DNA of 34,939 nt from Pseudomonadota bacterium (lineage in GTDB: Bacteria > Cyanobacteriota > Vampirovibrionia > Obscuribacterales > Obscuribacteraceae), in NCBI GenBank assembly GCA_021324135.1, contig JAJPJO010000424.1:1-34939 (forward strand). The letters run 5' to 3'. The notes under the pieces were generated by a model. That model was not told where the DNA came from and searched no databases. It saw only the letters and a program-made list of their open reading frames with translations. The translations under genes were made by a program, and so were the position numbers. Shown here piece by piece: positions 8,605 through 17,177 of the stretch. Each line of letters begins with the position of its first letter. The stretch's first letter is position 1.

Positions 8605-8930
8605 ATCTTTGAAACTCCCTCTGCCTCTGCTTATCTTTGATTAGCTGGAGAACCCTCTGAATTATACTTGCTAATGATGGTCACCTACGACAAGAGCAAG
8701 CACCCTGCTTACGCAGTTTTTCTGCTACCCGCGAACACCTGAAATCATTATGCGGTGCTGTTGAATTGTAGTACTAAATGATATTAAAGGTTTCATATTC
8801 GGTTGTCGAAAATCGATCATATTGTGCCCAGTTTCGTGAAATACTGACCATAAAATGTCGAATTTTTGCCGAATATGGCAACAATTATTGGTCCCTTTAC
8901 TAGCCGTGTTGTCAAATGACGTCCAGGCGC
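8605..8930. other. dnaK upstream intergenic region
   Basis: This 326-bp, partly AT-rich stretch lies between the dnaK start and the stop of the DUF4388 gene, both on the minus strand. It contains a perfect TATAAT for dnaK (8661-8666). I see no reading frame with gene character, no RNA gene and no obvious intrinsic terminator. Confidence 0.6.
8661..8666 (-). promoter_or_regulatory. Candidate -10 box for dnaK
   Basis: On the minus strand this reads TATAAT, a perfect sigma-70 -10 hexamer about 57 bp upstream of the dnaK ATG. No good -35 lies at 16-18 bp; TTGTCG occurs 21 bp upstream (8688-8693), a long spacing. The promoter call is therefore tentative. Confidence 0.4.
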
Positions 8931-10352
8931 TCAGCGAGAGGGAGCTCGCGCCATGGCCATAAGCGCGCCGAGCGACTCGCAGCTTTCCGGAATGGCGGCA
9001 AACCCGACGGAAGCCATGATCGGGAAACCGCCCTGATCGTCGGTGAGTGGCTTGGACATTAGTATTTCGGCAAGTCTGAGCGCAAACGTTTTGGCTGAAT
9101 CCAGCCCCGTTTCCGGCATTAGTATGGCGAACCCCAGAGTTTCATAGTGGAAAAGCATATCGGTGCGACGTATCAGTCGCTTGACCCGTTCGACCACCTC
9201 GGACAGAGCTTGCACAGGCAGCGGCTCGATGCCGCCTTTCCTGCGAACCTTAATATCTAGTGTCACCACGGCAAATTCGCGTTTGAAACGCTCGTAGCGA
9301 AAAAACTCCTTCTCCAGGAAAAGCAAAAATGCTGGATATGTATAGACACCGGTGTCCGGTCGTTTCAGTACCGCCTCGACACGCTTTACCTGGCTCCAGT
9401 CGATATTGGCATCGCGAGGCTCGGCGCTCAAGTCGGGAACTTTGTCTCTGTAAGAGCACAAACCGCACGTCACCAGATTGAAGACAATCGGGACCCAGCG
9501 AGGTTTTGAGAGCGGATGTCGGCGCAGGATTTCCAAAATGGTGCTCTGGTTGTCGACCTCCGTGAAGAAGCGCTTCTGGAGCGCCATATCGCAAGCCGCC
9601 CCACCGACGACCATCTGCTCGAAAATACTCTCTGACATGGTGGAATGGTTTCTGATCAGGTAAGTTTCGAGCTTAACGCCAATCCGACTGAGAAAGCTCA
9701 ATTGATCCGAGAGAGCCGCACCTTCGATGAGCAGTGCCTGGAGATTCCTGGTAATCGATCGCTCGCTCGTTTTTGGTTCCTTATAAAAACGGAAGGAGCC
9801 GTCCATTTGTGGGATTAACTCCAGGAAGGCGTCATCACCCTCGCCATCATTGAAGACGCAATGAACCAGCTCGCCCTGGACGAAGAAGGCACGGGCACTC
9901 CCTTGAGTGGTCTCCAGTTCGAGCCTGCCTGTGCCTTTGCTCATCTGAAGCGATTGGACGAGATTCGACATCGGCATCTCTTGCAGGTTGCCTTCCAATG
10001 TTGGTTTATGGGTTGAGGTTCTAAGCGTGCTGAACTGGCTTGAGGCGCCCTGTCCCTTTGTCTTGAGAAGGATGCGCCGGGCGATCAATGAATAGATATC
10101 GGCCGCATCGCGATTGTTCTCTTCCCACTCAACGTTTCCGCCCCCTCGCTCCAGCCGCCAGCGGAATGCTCCAGTGCGCTGGTCTTGCATCACCTTTATG
10201 ACGTATTCATCGGGCGGCTCGCCGAAAGGCAGTTGCAAAATACGTCTTCTTCGGGACGTCTCCACCTGCATTTGTTTCAACTGCTCTAATGAAGGCGGCG
10301 CTGCCTGCTTAGGCAGCGAGAGCGCGTTTTCAACTCGATCGGTGTCTTGCAA
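8931..10352 (-). CDS. DUF4388 protein with degenerate C-terminal GGDEF domain
   Basis: This is a probable cytoplasmic signalling or regulatory protein. Residues about 117-210 match the DUF4388 (PatA N-terminal-like) pattern: LEGNLQEMPMSNLVQSLQ, GRLELE, RAFFVQGELVHCVF and GDDAFLELI. The C-terminus (about 335-473) follows the layout of a GGDEF domain, with a helix, a TLDI strand, an RRTDMLFHY segment, and AILMPET. At the signature position it has YETLGF (403-408) in place of GGDEF, so diguanylate cyclase activity is unlikely. The chain also stops at MARAPSR, before the usual final helix (A-D-x-A-L-Y); other frames downstream do not restore that helix. The gene starts 59 bp after the UPF0173 hydrolase gene, so the two may be co-transcribed. 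Confidence 0.75.
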   Translation of the reverse strand: MQDTDRVENALSLPKQAAPPSLEQLKQMQVETSRRRRILQLPFGEPPDEYVIKVMQDQRTGAFRWRLERGGGNVEWEENNRDAADIYSLIARRILLKTKGQGASSQFSTLRTSTHKPTLEGNLQEMPMSNLVQSLQMSKGTGRLELETTQGSARAFFVQGELVHCVFNDGEGDDAFLELIPQMDGSFRFYKEPKTSERSITRNLQALLIEGAALSDQLSFLSRIGVKLETYLIRNHSTMSESIFEQMVVGGAACDMALQKRFFTEVDNQSTILEILRRHPLSKPRWVPIVFNLVTCGLCSYRDKVPDLSAEPRDANIDWSQVKRVEAVLKRPDTGVYTYPAFLLFLEKEFFRYERFKREFAVVTLDIKVRRKGGIEPLPVQALSEVVERVKRLIRRTDMLFHYETLGFAILMPETGLDSAKTFALRLAEILMSKPLTDDQGGFPIMASVGFAAIPESCESLGALMAMARAPSR

Positions 10353-10411
10353 TCTGGTTTTCAGTCCTTCCGATAAATGGACCGACGGGAGATCTACATA
10401 CCTTCTACCCT

Positions 10412-11161
10412 TTAGGTGGCCGAGCCCAACGTCGCCGGGAGCTCCAGAGTTTCACCAATAGCAAGTGGGTTGATGCTGACTTTGCTATCCTCGCTCATCG
10501 CCAGCCGAATCAGATCCGATGGTTGATAGCGAAAGAAAACCTGCTCGAGCAGAGGTTGCCAATGCATGGGCACAAGACGTTCGGCGCCTATTTCTTGTGC
10601 TAAACGCAGCGCGTCGGCAGGCGAGGCGCTTGCATACTTGCCACCAATGGGCAGGCAGGCCGTATGAACAGGCAATCCGCGCAGAGCTTCTGCAATTGCC
10701 GGTGTGTAAATGGTGGCGCCTGCGTGGTAGTAGCCACCGAAATAATAACCATTCACCGGCTTGCCTGGAGCCGAGCTTCCCCGGGCGAAGACGGTCATTA
10801 TCGTTTTGCCCAGGCGGTTCAGAGGATGGTGTGCCGGTACGGCATGAATTTTGACGCCGCCGTAGTAGAGCGATTCTCCATGATCCAGAGGCAACATGTC
10901 CTCGAGGCGCACTTTACCCTTATACTTCCGCCTCATCCAATTCACAAGCTTGCGGGGTGCGACGAACTGGCATTGCCAGCGCTGATATAGTTCGGGCACG
11001 AGCTTGATACCATGATCGAAATGACCATGACTGAGTAACACGATGTGCCCCTTCGGAAGCTTGTTGAGGTCCACTGGATCGTGCAAGTATGGGTCAACAA
11101 AAATGTTGACTTTTGAAACTTGAAAATGAAAGGCGCTGTGTCCCAGGAAGGTAAGAGTCAC
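10412..11161 (-). CDS. UPF0173-type metal-dependent hydrolase (metallo-beta-lactamase fold)
   Basis: This is a cytoplasmic hydrolase of the metallo-beta-lactamase superfamily; its substrate is unknown. Metal-binding marks are SHGHFDHG (H45, H47, D49, H50), HAVPAHHPL, and the later PIGGKYASASPADAL and PMHWQPL motifs, which fit UPF0173/YtkL-like proteins. The start is GTG at 11161, supported by AAGGAG nine bases upstream on the minus strand. The length of 249 aa is close to the family norm (about 230). It is divergent from the secreted TIM-barrel-like gene and lies directly upstream of the DUF4388 gene on the same strand. Confidence 0.85.
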   Translation of the reverse strand: MTLTFLGHSAFHFQVSKVNIFVDPYLHDPVDLNKLPKGHIVLLSHGHFDHGIKLVPELYQRWQCQFVAPRKLVNWMRRKYKGKVRLEDMLPLDHGESLYYGGVKIHAVPAHHPLNRLGKTIMTVFARGSSAPGKPVNGYYFGGYYHAGATIYTPAIAEALRGLPVHTACLPIGGKYASASPADALRLAQEIGAERLVPMHWQPLLEQVFFRYQPSDLIRLAMSEDSKVSINPLAIGETLELPATLGSAT

Positions 11162-11215
11162 GTACTCAGGCTCCTTGAAGCCAGAATCCTAACATCTTTT
11201 AGCGGAATAGATTTC

Positions 11216-11229
11216 TTTTACTAGTAAAA
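11216..11229. promoter_or_regulatory. Perfect 14-bp palindrome in divergent intergenic region
   Basis: TTTTACTAGTAAAA is fully self-complementary. It lies in the 160-bp gap between the divergent UPF0173 hydrolase gene and the secreted TIM-barrel-like gene, about 55 bp from the GTG start and 93 bp from the ATG. It could be an operator; the regulator is unknown. Confidence 0.4.
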
Positions 11230-11270
11230 TCATATGATTGAAGCAGAGTTGCTAAGTATCCGTGCGGCAG

Positions 11271-11290
11271 CCGGCTTATGCCTTAGCCGG
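11271..11290 (+). promoter_or_regulatory. Leader hairpin upstream of the TIM-barrel-like gene
   Basis: CCGGCT, eight-base loop, AGCCGG. It lies 32 bp upstream of the ATG at 11322 and before the GGGAG ribosome-binding site, so it would fold in the 5' leader. No T-run follows, so it is not a terminator. Confidence 0.35.
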
Positions 11291-11321
11291 ATTGGACTAC
11301 ATCCAGGGAGCGTACTGAAAG

Positions 11322-13247
11322 ATGAGAAAAGGACTGAAGTGCACCGTAATAGCAGTGACAGTGTCAACTTCTCTAACGAGCATCGGCGTTTGCCACGCCA
11401 AAAACAAGGCTGTCGAGATGATCAAGTATCTGAACCCGGTGCCCGAGAAGTCCTACCTGAACAAGTCGCAAGACAGAATCATCAAGAAGAAAGGATTTAA
11501 GAGCATCGATATTCAAGGTGCCAAGCCGGTCGACAACAAAGAGCTCGGCTTGTTTGCCATCCTTCCACTGGACAAAGTCAACGAGGCTGAATTCGTGCAA
11601 AAGCTGCTGGCAAGGCAGGATTTGAGTGGGATTTCAGTAACCCTTCCCTGGCGACTGTTGGAGCCTGCTGAGGGCGAAACGAAATTCAAGCAAATCGACG
11701 ACCTTCTGGCGGCGTGCAAGCAGAATGGTAAAACATTGATCTTGCGTGTCTCGACTTGCGGAGTCGATGAGAAGGCTCGCTCGGACACGCCGGACTGGGT
11801 ATTCAAAGATCCCGCCGTCAAATCGATTGTCTATAGCGATGCAAACGGCAATGAGCATCAAATGCCGGTTTTCTGGGATACGAACTACCTGGCGAAATGG
11901 TCGAACCTGATAAATGAGCTGGGCGAGCAATACGATAAGAATCCCACCATTCACAGCATCGGTATTACAGGTGGTGGCGTCGGCGGCGGAACGAATGTCG
12001 TTCCCGACGGAGTCGTTGCCATAAAGCAGACGATTGGCGCCCAGCCGGACGAGAAGATCAAAGAAGAGCCGCAAGCAACGATTGCCGAACCGGAAAAATC
12101 CGATTCCAAAATCGATGCGCCTGATACCTCATCGGACTCGAGCGCCGGCAAAGCCGGTGCGAAAACTGACTCCGGGGCTGGCGCCGGAGCAAAGAGCGAA
12201 TCCAGGGATGAATTGAGGAATGATGCCGGCTTCAACCCGGCTGCGACCGCTGATACTTCGACCGGCAAGCCGGAAACCGCAGAGGCGGGCTCGTCTAAAT
12301 CCGGTACTGTATCTGGTGCTGAAGCCAACGATAAGGCAGCCGAGCATGGCGGAAAGGACAGCCGCAAGCTGATCACCTCAGCTCTCGAGAAAAACTATCA
12401 AATGAGCCACCGGAAACTGATCGAGCACTGGAAGTATGCAGCTGATCTGTTTCCAAAGGCATTTGAGGTGACGCGCCTGACTTTTGACATTAGCCCGCCT
12501 ACGCCAAACCGAAAAGGTCAAGATAGCCTCGATGAGATCGCGGACTATCTCGTTTATCGCTATGGGCAAAGAGTTTATTTGAGCAGACCTATCAAGGATG
12601 GGCGGCATGGTTTTGATGATTATCGTCTTCTGCTAAAGTTCCATCCCGATACATTGACTGGTTATCGTCTTCAGCCTGGATTCGGCATCAAGGACATGGA
12701 GAAGCTGGCGAAGAACGCCGCCGTCGATGGTATCAGTTTCTGCGAAGTTCCCGTGGAGCTGTTAGAGAGCGGCGAGCCGGCATGCAAAACTGCTTTGGAG
12801 AAAATGCGGCAGCATATGGGCTACCAGTTGGTCTCGCAATCCGTGAGCATTCCCAAAGACATTAAGCTCGGGCAGAAGCTGACTGCTTCATTCACATTTG
12901 TCAATCTCGGTGCTGCCGGAGCGCTCAGGCCGAGCCGGCAGTTAGACAAGGATGTCGCTTCCAGCTATAAGGTGCAATTGGAACTTCGCAATGAAAAGGG
13001 CGCACCAATTGCACGGCTTCTGCACACCCCTGAGATTCCGACAAATCAGTGGGCGGCCGGTAAGGCGATCAGCTGGCAAGAGGATCTGAAAATGCCCCCG
13101 CAACTGGCACCCGGCAAGTACGACGTCTATTTGTCCGTGCTCGATGTAGATACAAAACGCAAGCTGCGATTCTTGAATGCAATCGGCGCAGGCGACCCGA
13201 CGCCTGGTTTTGATGCGGCAATCGGCAAGCTTGAAGTGGTGCGCTAA
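11322..13247 (+). CDS. Secreted glycosidase-like (TIM-barrel) protein with inserted linker
   Basis: This is a predicted exported protein of unknown substrate. The signal peptide covers about 1-26, ending near GVCHA. Residues about 70-225 resemble the first half of a TIM-barrel glycoside hydrolase, with LFAILPLDKVNEAEF, GISVTLPWRLLEPAEG, a LILRVS strand and a HSIGITGGGVGGG turn near 210-222. Residues about 228-346 are a low-complexity Ala/Gly/Lys/Asp/Ser/Glu-rich insert. Barrel-like sequence then resumes (about 347-490), followed by a beta-rich C-terminus (about 500-641) with LAPGKYDVYLSVLDVD, similar to the DUF4832 style of sandwich domain. I cannot identify catalytic acids with confidence. 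It is convergent with the next gene, leaving only 3 bp between stop codons. Confidence 0.6.
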   Translation: MRKGLKCTVIAVTVSTSLTSIGVCHAKNKAVEMIKYLNPVPEKSYLNKSQDRIIKKKGFKSIDIQGAKPVDNKELGLFAILPLDKVNEAEFVQKLLARQDLSGISVTLPWRLLEPAEGETKFKQIDDLLAACKQNGKTLILRVSTCGVDEKARSDTPDWVFKDPAVKSIVYSDANGNEHQMPVFWDTNYLAKWSNLINELGEQYDKNPTIHSIGITGGGVGGGTNVVPDGVVAIKQTIGAQPDEKIKEEPQATIAEPEKSDSKIDAPDTSSDSSAGKAGAKTDSGAGAGAKSESRDELRNDAGFNPAATADTSTGKPETAEAGSSKSGTVSGAEANDKAAEHGGKDSRKLITSALEKNYQMSHRKLIEHWKYAADLFPKAFEVTRLTFDISPPTPNRKGQDSLDEIADYLVYRYGQRVYLSRPIKDGRHGFDDYRLLLKFHPDTLTGYRLQPGFGIKDMEKLAKNAAVDGISFCEVPVELLESGEPACKTALEKMRQHMGYQLVSQSVSIPKDIKLGQKLTASFTFVNLGAAGALRPSRQLDKDVASSYKVQLELRNEKGAPIARLLHTPEIPTNQWAAGKAISWQEDLKMPPQLAPGKYDVYLSVLDVDTKRKLRFLNAIGAGDPTPGFDAAIGKLEVVR

Positions 13248-13250
13248 TTG

Positions 13251-14726
13251 CTATCGCGCCGAACTATCCAGTCTCTTCTTGATCCAGGCGGCAATGTCGG
13301 AAATCACCTGCTCATCGATGTGTCCAGGTTTATCGAAATACTCCTGCGGTGTGCAGGGCCCGGTTCCTTTGATGAACAAGTGATTGAGAGCGGGATATAG
13401 TTTGAACTGGCAAAGATTATCCTTGCCGGACTCGGCGATGGTTTTCTGCCAGCGTTTGAAATCACCATCGGTGGTGACTTGATAGTCGCGTCCGCCCTGC
13501 AAGAAAAGGATTGGTCTGTCTATATCCCGAATGTCGACAAGCGGGTCGTGCTCTTGCAAGTCCAGCCAGTAGGCCGGAGACGCACCCAGGATCATGCCAC
13601 CACTTTCGATATCAGATTTTTTCAGCGCACTTATTTTGGCGGCCTCTTTTTTTATCTCCGCCAATTTCGCGCCCTCTTGTGCTGTTGAGTTCTTTGGCGA
13701 AAGCGACGCGATGTATTCGGTTTGGCGCACGATCGCCTCATCCAATCTGCCATTGCTGCCTGCCATGCAAATGAATCCTCGCAGGTCGGCATCCAGCTTG
13801 GCCAAACGGGGAATGAGCATACCGCCCAGGCTGTGGCCGAGCACAAAAATATTTTTGCCGTCAATGTCGGGACGCCGCTTAAGAAGATTGTGGGCGGCAA
13901 GAGCGTCATCGAGCGTCTCCTCCTTGACCGTGAATGACCTCAGGGCTTCAGCGGACAACTTGGCCTGGTGTTGTTTGGTCCGTTTTTCATAACAGAGGAC
14001 GGCAATACCATTGGATGCCAATCCATGAGCCAGGTCCCGGAACGGCTTGTTCGGTCCAATCGTTTCGTCCTTGTCGTGCGGACCTGAGCCATGCAAAAGG
14101 ATTACGCAAGGGAAGGGACCCTTGCCGGAAGGCAAGGACAGCCGGCCGTCGAGTTGCCATGGCCCCTCCCCGATCTTGACGCTTTCATCTTTGAATTTAC
14201 CCTTTTGCGTGTACGTTGCTTCTTTATATTGCTTCGCATCATCAGTGGTGCTGGAAGGACGAATGAAGAAACCGCTTATCTGGTCTTGTTTGGAAACGGT
14301 GACTTGCAAATCAACCTTGGTATTTGCGAACGAGAACGGCAGAATGATGACGGTGTGACCGTTCACTTCCTGTATTTCCCTGGGCTCGAGCGCCGATCGT
14401 TTATCGGCTGGGCCATAGCTTGCAACTAATTGATGCCAGACTGCCGCCAATTTTTGCGGGGGCAGAGCCGATTTCATGGTTGCATCGAAATAGGTTGTCG
14501 CCCTGGAAAAATCTTCAGCCACGAGGCAGTGCACGAAACCGCGACTGATCTTGATCAGCTTCTCGGACATGTTCTTTGTGCTCCGCTTTGCGCCCTTAAT
14601 CGAACCTTCAATTGTATGACTTTGTCTCATGGTTTGCTTGCCCTGCTCGGCAACGGCCGAGTCTAATCGAGTCAGGCAAACTGTGAGCAGCAATAGTGCT
14701 AAAGGGCTGAGGCTATGATTTTTCAC
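13251..14726 (-). CDS. Exported alpha/beta hydrolase with N-terminal DUF3887 domain
   Basis: This is a predicted exported serine hydrolase, probably an esterase. Residues 1-27 are a signal peptide ending near SAVA. Residues about 55-155 look like DUF3887 (FVHCLVAEDFSRATTYF, then paired strands), a domain often placed before such hydrolases. The alpha/beta hydrolase domain follows: oxyanion loop LHGSG (211-215), nucleophile elbow GHSLGG with S299, acid D414 in GGRDYQV, and H449 in ALNHLF. All three triad members are in the right order. The substrate is unknown. The gene is divergent from the small membrane protein gene at 14814. Confidence 0.85.
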   Translation of the reverse strand: MKNHSLSPLALLLLTVCLTRLDSAVAEQGKQTMRQSHTIEGSIKGAKRSTKNMSEKLIKISRGFVHCLVAEDFSRATTYFDATMKSALPPQKLAAVWHQLVASYGPADKRSALEPREIQEVNGHTVIILPFSFANTKVDLQVTVSKQDQISGFFIRPSSTTDDAKQYKEATYTQKGKFKDESVKIGEGPWQLDGRLSLPSGKGPFPCVILLHGSGPHDKDETIGPNKPFRDLAHGLASNGIAVLCYEKRTKQHQAKLSAEALRSFTVKEETLDDALAAHNLLKRRPDIDGKNIFVLGHSLGGMLIPRLAKLDADLRGFICMAGSNGRLDEAIVRQTEYIASLSPKNSTAQEGAKLAEIKKEAAKISALKKSDIESGGMILGASPAYWLDLQEHDPLVDIRDIDRPILFLQGGRDYQVTTDGDFKRWQKTIAESGKDNLCQFKLYPALNHLFIKGTGPCTPQEYFDKPGHIDEQVISDIAAWIKKRLDSSAR

Positions 14727-14813
14727 TTCAAGTCTGGCAGAGGCATAATCCGGGGGTGACGATCCGTTCTATATTATTAGGTAAAGCAGGATCAGGTACG
14801 CAGCCGGGCAATC

Positions 14814-15386
14814 ATGAGTCCAAATTTACCGAAACCCGAAGAGAGCTCTTCCTCAGCGACGGCCTGGACCGACTTCGCGTCTCATACTGACTTGAAACCG
14901 AAAAGAGCCGACTATGTAGGTATGTTAGCGGCAAGCTTTGTCTTGATTGCCGCTCTGGTTTTTGGATTCTTAGAGCATTTGCACGGGCAAGACGTCTCAG
15001 CCATTGCTGTTCTAGCCACTTTGCTGAGCATCGGCTGGCTGAGCTACCAACTGACGAGAATAAGATGGAAGCAGTATGCCTCCTGGGTATTCGAGTATGG
15101 TAAACGCCTGGACTGCATGATCGACCTGACGCCATCGGGTGAGCTCGATCATCCATTCATTATTTTGCAAGAAAGCAATCGGCTCAGCGAGCTCTACAAG
15201 ACCAGGGTCTATGCCATCCAATATGGCAGGGTTGGAGACGTCGGCTATGACGCCGGCTACCCGAAGAACAATTCGAACCATCAAGCGATTGTGGTTTACG
15301 ATGAAAAGAAACACGGCAATGCCATTATATTCCTCATCAATGGGCACCGCTTTTGGTGCAAAGCCGTTCCCAATCGCATCAGCTAG
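14814..15386 (+). CDS. Two-helix membrane protein, unknown function
   Basis: I do not recognise this 190-aa protein. It has a polar Ser-rich N-terminus (1-33), two predicted membrane helices (about 34-54 and 61-80) joined by a short loop, and a cytoplasmic-looking C-terminal domain (about 82-190) with several aromatic and Gly residues and a final FLINGHRFWCKAVP segment. The helix pair plus soluble domain suggests a membrane-anchored small domain. It is divergent from the DUF3887-hydrolase gene (87-bp gap) and convergent with the RipA-like gene. Confidence 0.6.
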   Translation: MSPNLPKPEESSSSATAWTDFASHTDLKPKRADYVGMLAASFVLIAALVFGFLEHLHGQDVSAIAVLATLLSIGWLSYQLTRIRWKQYASWVFEYGKRLDCMIDLTPSGELDHPFIILQESNRLSELYKTRVYAIQYGRVGDVGYDAGYPKNNSNHQAIVVYDEKKHGNAIIFLINGHRFWCKAVPNRIS

Positions 15387-15420
15387 CCCTTCATGAATGC
15401 AGCTGTGCCTCTTTGCCAGC

Positions 15421-16005
15421 TTATTTTTGTCCTTGCAGAAGCGGATTGTAGATCATCAGAACCACTCCCGCGAAGAAGGCGGCGATATATATAGCCATGA
15501 AGGTGTAAGCGATATTTTTTTCAAGACCGCTGAGCGAGTGCAGATCTTTGCGATGGAAAGCCGCCTGGGCTGTGACTACGGCAGCCGGCGTGTAGCGCTC
15601 CAGCGCTTCCATGAGCCGCGTTTGCGTCTGGAGCAGCTTTCCATAGTTGTTCAAAAGTCGTCCCCAGTTGATGGCAATTACGATGCCGATCAAGGCACAG
15701 GCGCAAGCAAGAAACATCAGACGCAGCATTCTGTGCTCGTGTATGTAAACCTCGAAAGATTCCTTGAACACGAATCCAATGCCCGCCAGCAGAAAGGTAT
15801 TGATTGAGAGAAAGAAGCCATTAACCGTTTGCCGGCGAATCGAGAGCTGCTCGGATGACTGGCTCAGCATCTTGTAGTGCTCGAAGATTAGTTTTTGCTT
15901 GTCTTCGTCGAACTCGGTACCTTGCGGAAACAGGATCTTGTCCAGTTCTCCCAGATCTAAGGGTTCGCTGTCTCGCTTCGTCTTGTCGAGCTTACTGTTG
16001 GTCAC
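15421..16005 (-). CDS. Three-helix membrane protein resembling the RipA family
   Basis: This is a 194-aa inner-membrane protein. Predicted helices lie at about 62-80 (NGFFLSINTFLLAGIGFVF), 94-114 and 166-187. The RRQTVNGFFLSINTFLL segment, the NWGRLLNNYGKL stretch after helix 2 and the following LMEALERYTPAAV helix fit the pattern of RipA-like octameric membrane proteins as I know it. The match is by eye, so the family call is tentative and no function follows from it. The start ATG at 16005 is divergent from the polytopic membrane protein gene at 16097. Confidence 0.6.
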   Translation of the reverse strand: MTNSKLDKTKRDSEPLDLGELDKILFPQGTEFDEDKQKLIFEHYKMLSQSSEQLSIRRQTVNGFFLSINTFLLAGIGFVFKESFEVYIHEHRMLRLMFLACACALIGIVIAINWGRLLNNYGKLLQTQTRLMEALERYTPAAVVTAQAAFHRKDLHSLSGLEKNIAYTFMAIYIAAFFAGVVLMIYNPLLQGQK

Positions 16006-16096
16006 AACTCTGCTGTCACTACCTTAATCTGATGTTGCCCGGCGCCCTTTGGCGGGAAAAATACCGGTAGGATACATTTGCTAAGCGGAAAATTCA

Positions 16097-17161
16097 ATGG
16101 TTTCAGCCACCGCCAGTCTAAACCCGCCAAAGAGAGTCTTCATCTTCTCTCCATTAATCGACATCGTCGTTCTTGGCGGCATGTCGATTCTGTTTTTCGC
16201 CATTTTTCAGGCGATGGATCTGATGTCGCCATACATGAGGATGAACGAATCAGGGGCTCAGGCTCTGATGTGGCTGAACTGGATCGTCAATCAGCCTCAC
16301 TACTCGGCGACGTATTATCGCGTCTATCGCAGCTGGAGTGAGACTAAGAGGTATGAAATCGTATCCATGTGGTTGCCTCTTGTATTGCTGGGCATAACCG
16401 TCTGGTGCTTTCTTGCACCACATTCGGTGGCGCCCTGGTTTTGCAAGGCGTATTTTATTTCGGTTTCGTACCACTATGCCGGGCAATCGTACGGAATTGC
16501 GCTCATATTCATGCATAAAGCCGGGATCGCCGTTAACCGCTGGATTAAGGTCTGTCTCGGCATCCCCATATATACCTCGGCCGTGCTCTGGTTGATCGGT
16601 GATGAAGTTATCACCCAGCGGCGTTACTTCTCCGGCGTCACTCTGCCCGTGGCCGGATTCCCGCCCTGGACCTATTTGCTTGCTCTCTGCCTCCTGATAT
16701 GGGGCGTGGCCCTTTATGTGATCATGAGTTTCGTGCTGGCGCGCTCGAATCGTAAGATACCACTGGTGGTGCATATCGTCGTCCTGGCGCAGCTCATCTG
16801 GTTTACAATGGCGCCGAGATTGGAATATTTTGCGCTTCTGGTGCCGTTTTTCCACTGCATACAATATCTTGTTATTACGACCTACTTTCGACTGCAGGAA
16901 CTCGTGCGTGGAGGGAAGATTTCACAAGCCGCATCCGGGCGGTTTTTTACCAGCCCCTATTTTTGGCGCTATTACGCTTTGCTTATTGTAGTCGGACTGA
17001 TACTCTTCAATGGCATCCCGCAAGGGCTGGCGTTTCTCAAGGTGAGCAATGCCGATTTTGCCTACGCGGTCATCTATTCTTTTATAAACCTGCACCACTT
17101 TCTTCTCGACGGCGAAATCTGGAAGTTGCGCAAGCCTGACATTGGAAAGGCGCTGATCTAG
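16097..17161 (+). CDS. Polytopic membrane protein with His clusters, unknown function
   Basis: This 354-aa integral membrane protein has about eight hydrophobic segments. Histidines sit in distinctive motifs at or near helix ends: NQPHYSATYYRVY (H68), SYHYAGQSYG (H126), MHKAG (H140), VVHIVV (H226), FFHCIQYL (H253) and NLHHFLLDGEIWKLR (H333, H334). Such repeated His, especially the final HHF-x-x-D-G-x-I-W-K-x-R signature, suggests metal or cofactor binding in the membrane, loosely like Brp/Blh or other membrane di-iron proteins; this is inference only. A GGAAA precedes the ATG. The gene is convergent with the second protease gene (16-bp gap) and divergent from the RipA-like gene. Confidence 0.65.
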   Translation: MVSATASLNPPKRVFIFSPLIDIVVLGGMSILFFAIFQAMDLMSPYMRMNESGAQALMWLNWIVNQPHYSATYYRVYRSWSETKRYEIVSMWLPLVLLGITVWCFLAPHSVAPWFCKAYFISVSYHYAGQSYGIALIFMHKAGIAVNRWIKVCLGIPIYTSAVLWLIGDEVITQRRYFSGVTLPVAGFPPWTYLLALCLLIWGVALYVIMSFVLARSNRKIPLVVHIVVLAQLIWFTMAPRLEYFALLVPFFHCIQYLVITTYFRLQELVRGGKISQAASGRFFTSPYFWRYYALLIVVGLILFNGIPQGLAFLKVSNADFAYAVIYSFINLHHFLLDGEIWKLRKPDIGKALI

Positions 17162-17177
17162 CGGGCCTGAAGCTGGT

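Noticed and set aside
8605..8930. CIRCE heat-shock operator upstream of dnaK
   Set aside because: I looked for TTAGCACTC-N9-GAGTGCTAA and found no match on either strand.
16030..16055. GC-rich hairpin upstream of 16097 as a terminator for the RipA-like gene
   Set aside because: It lies upstream of that gene, not downstream, and the stem is imperfect (a bulged CCCGGCGCC/GGCGGG).
16250..16864. 204-codon antisense frame opposite the His-motif membrane protein
   Set aside because: The plus-strand frame has regular hydrophobic helices and a ribosome-binding site; the antisense frame has neither.
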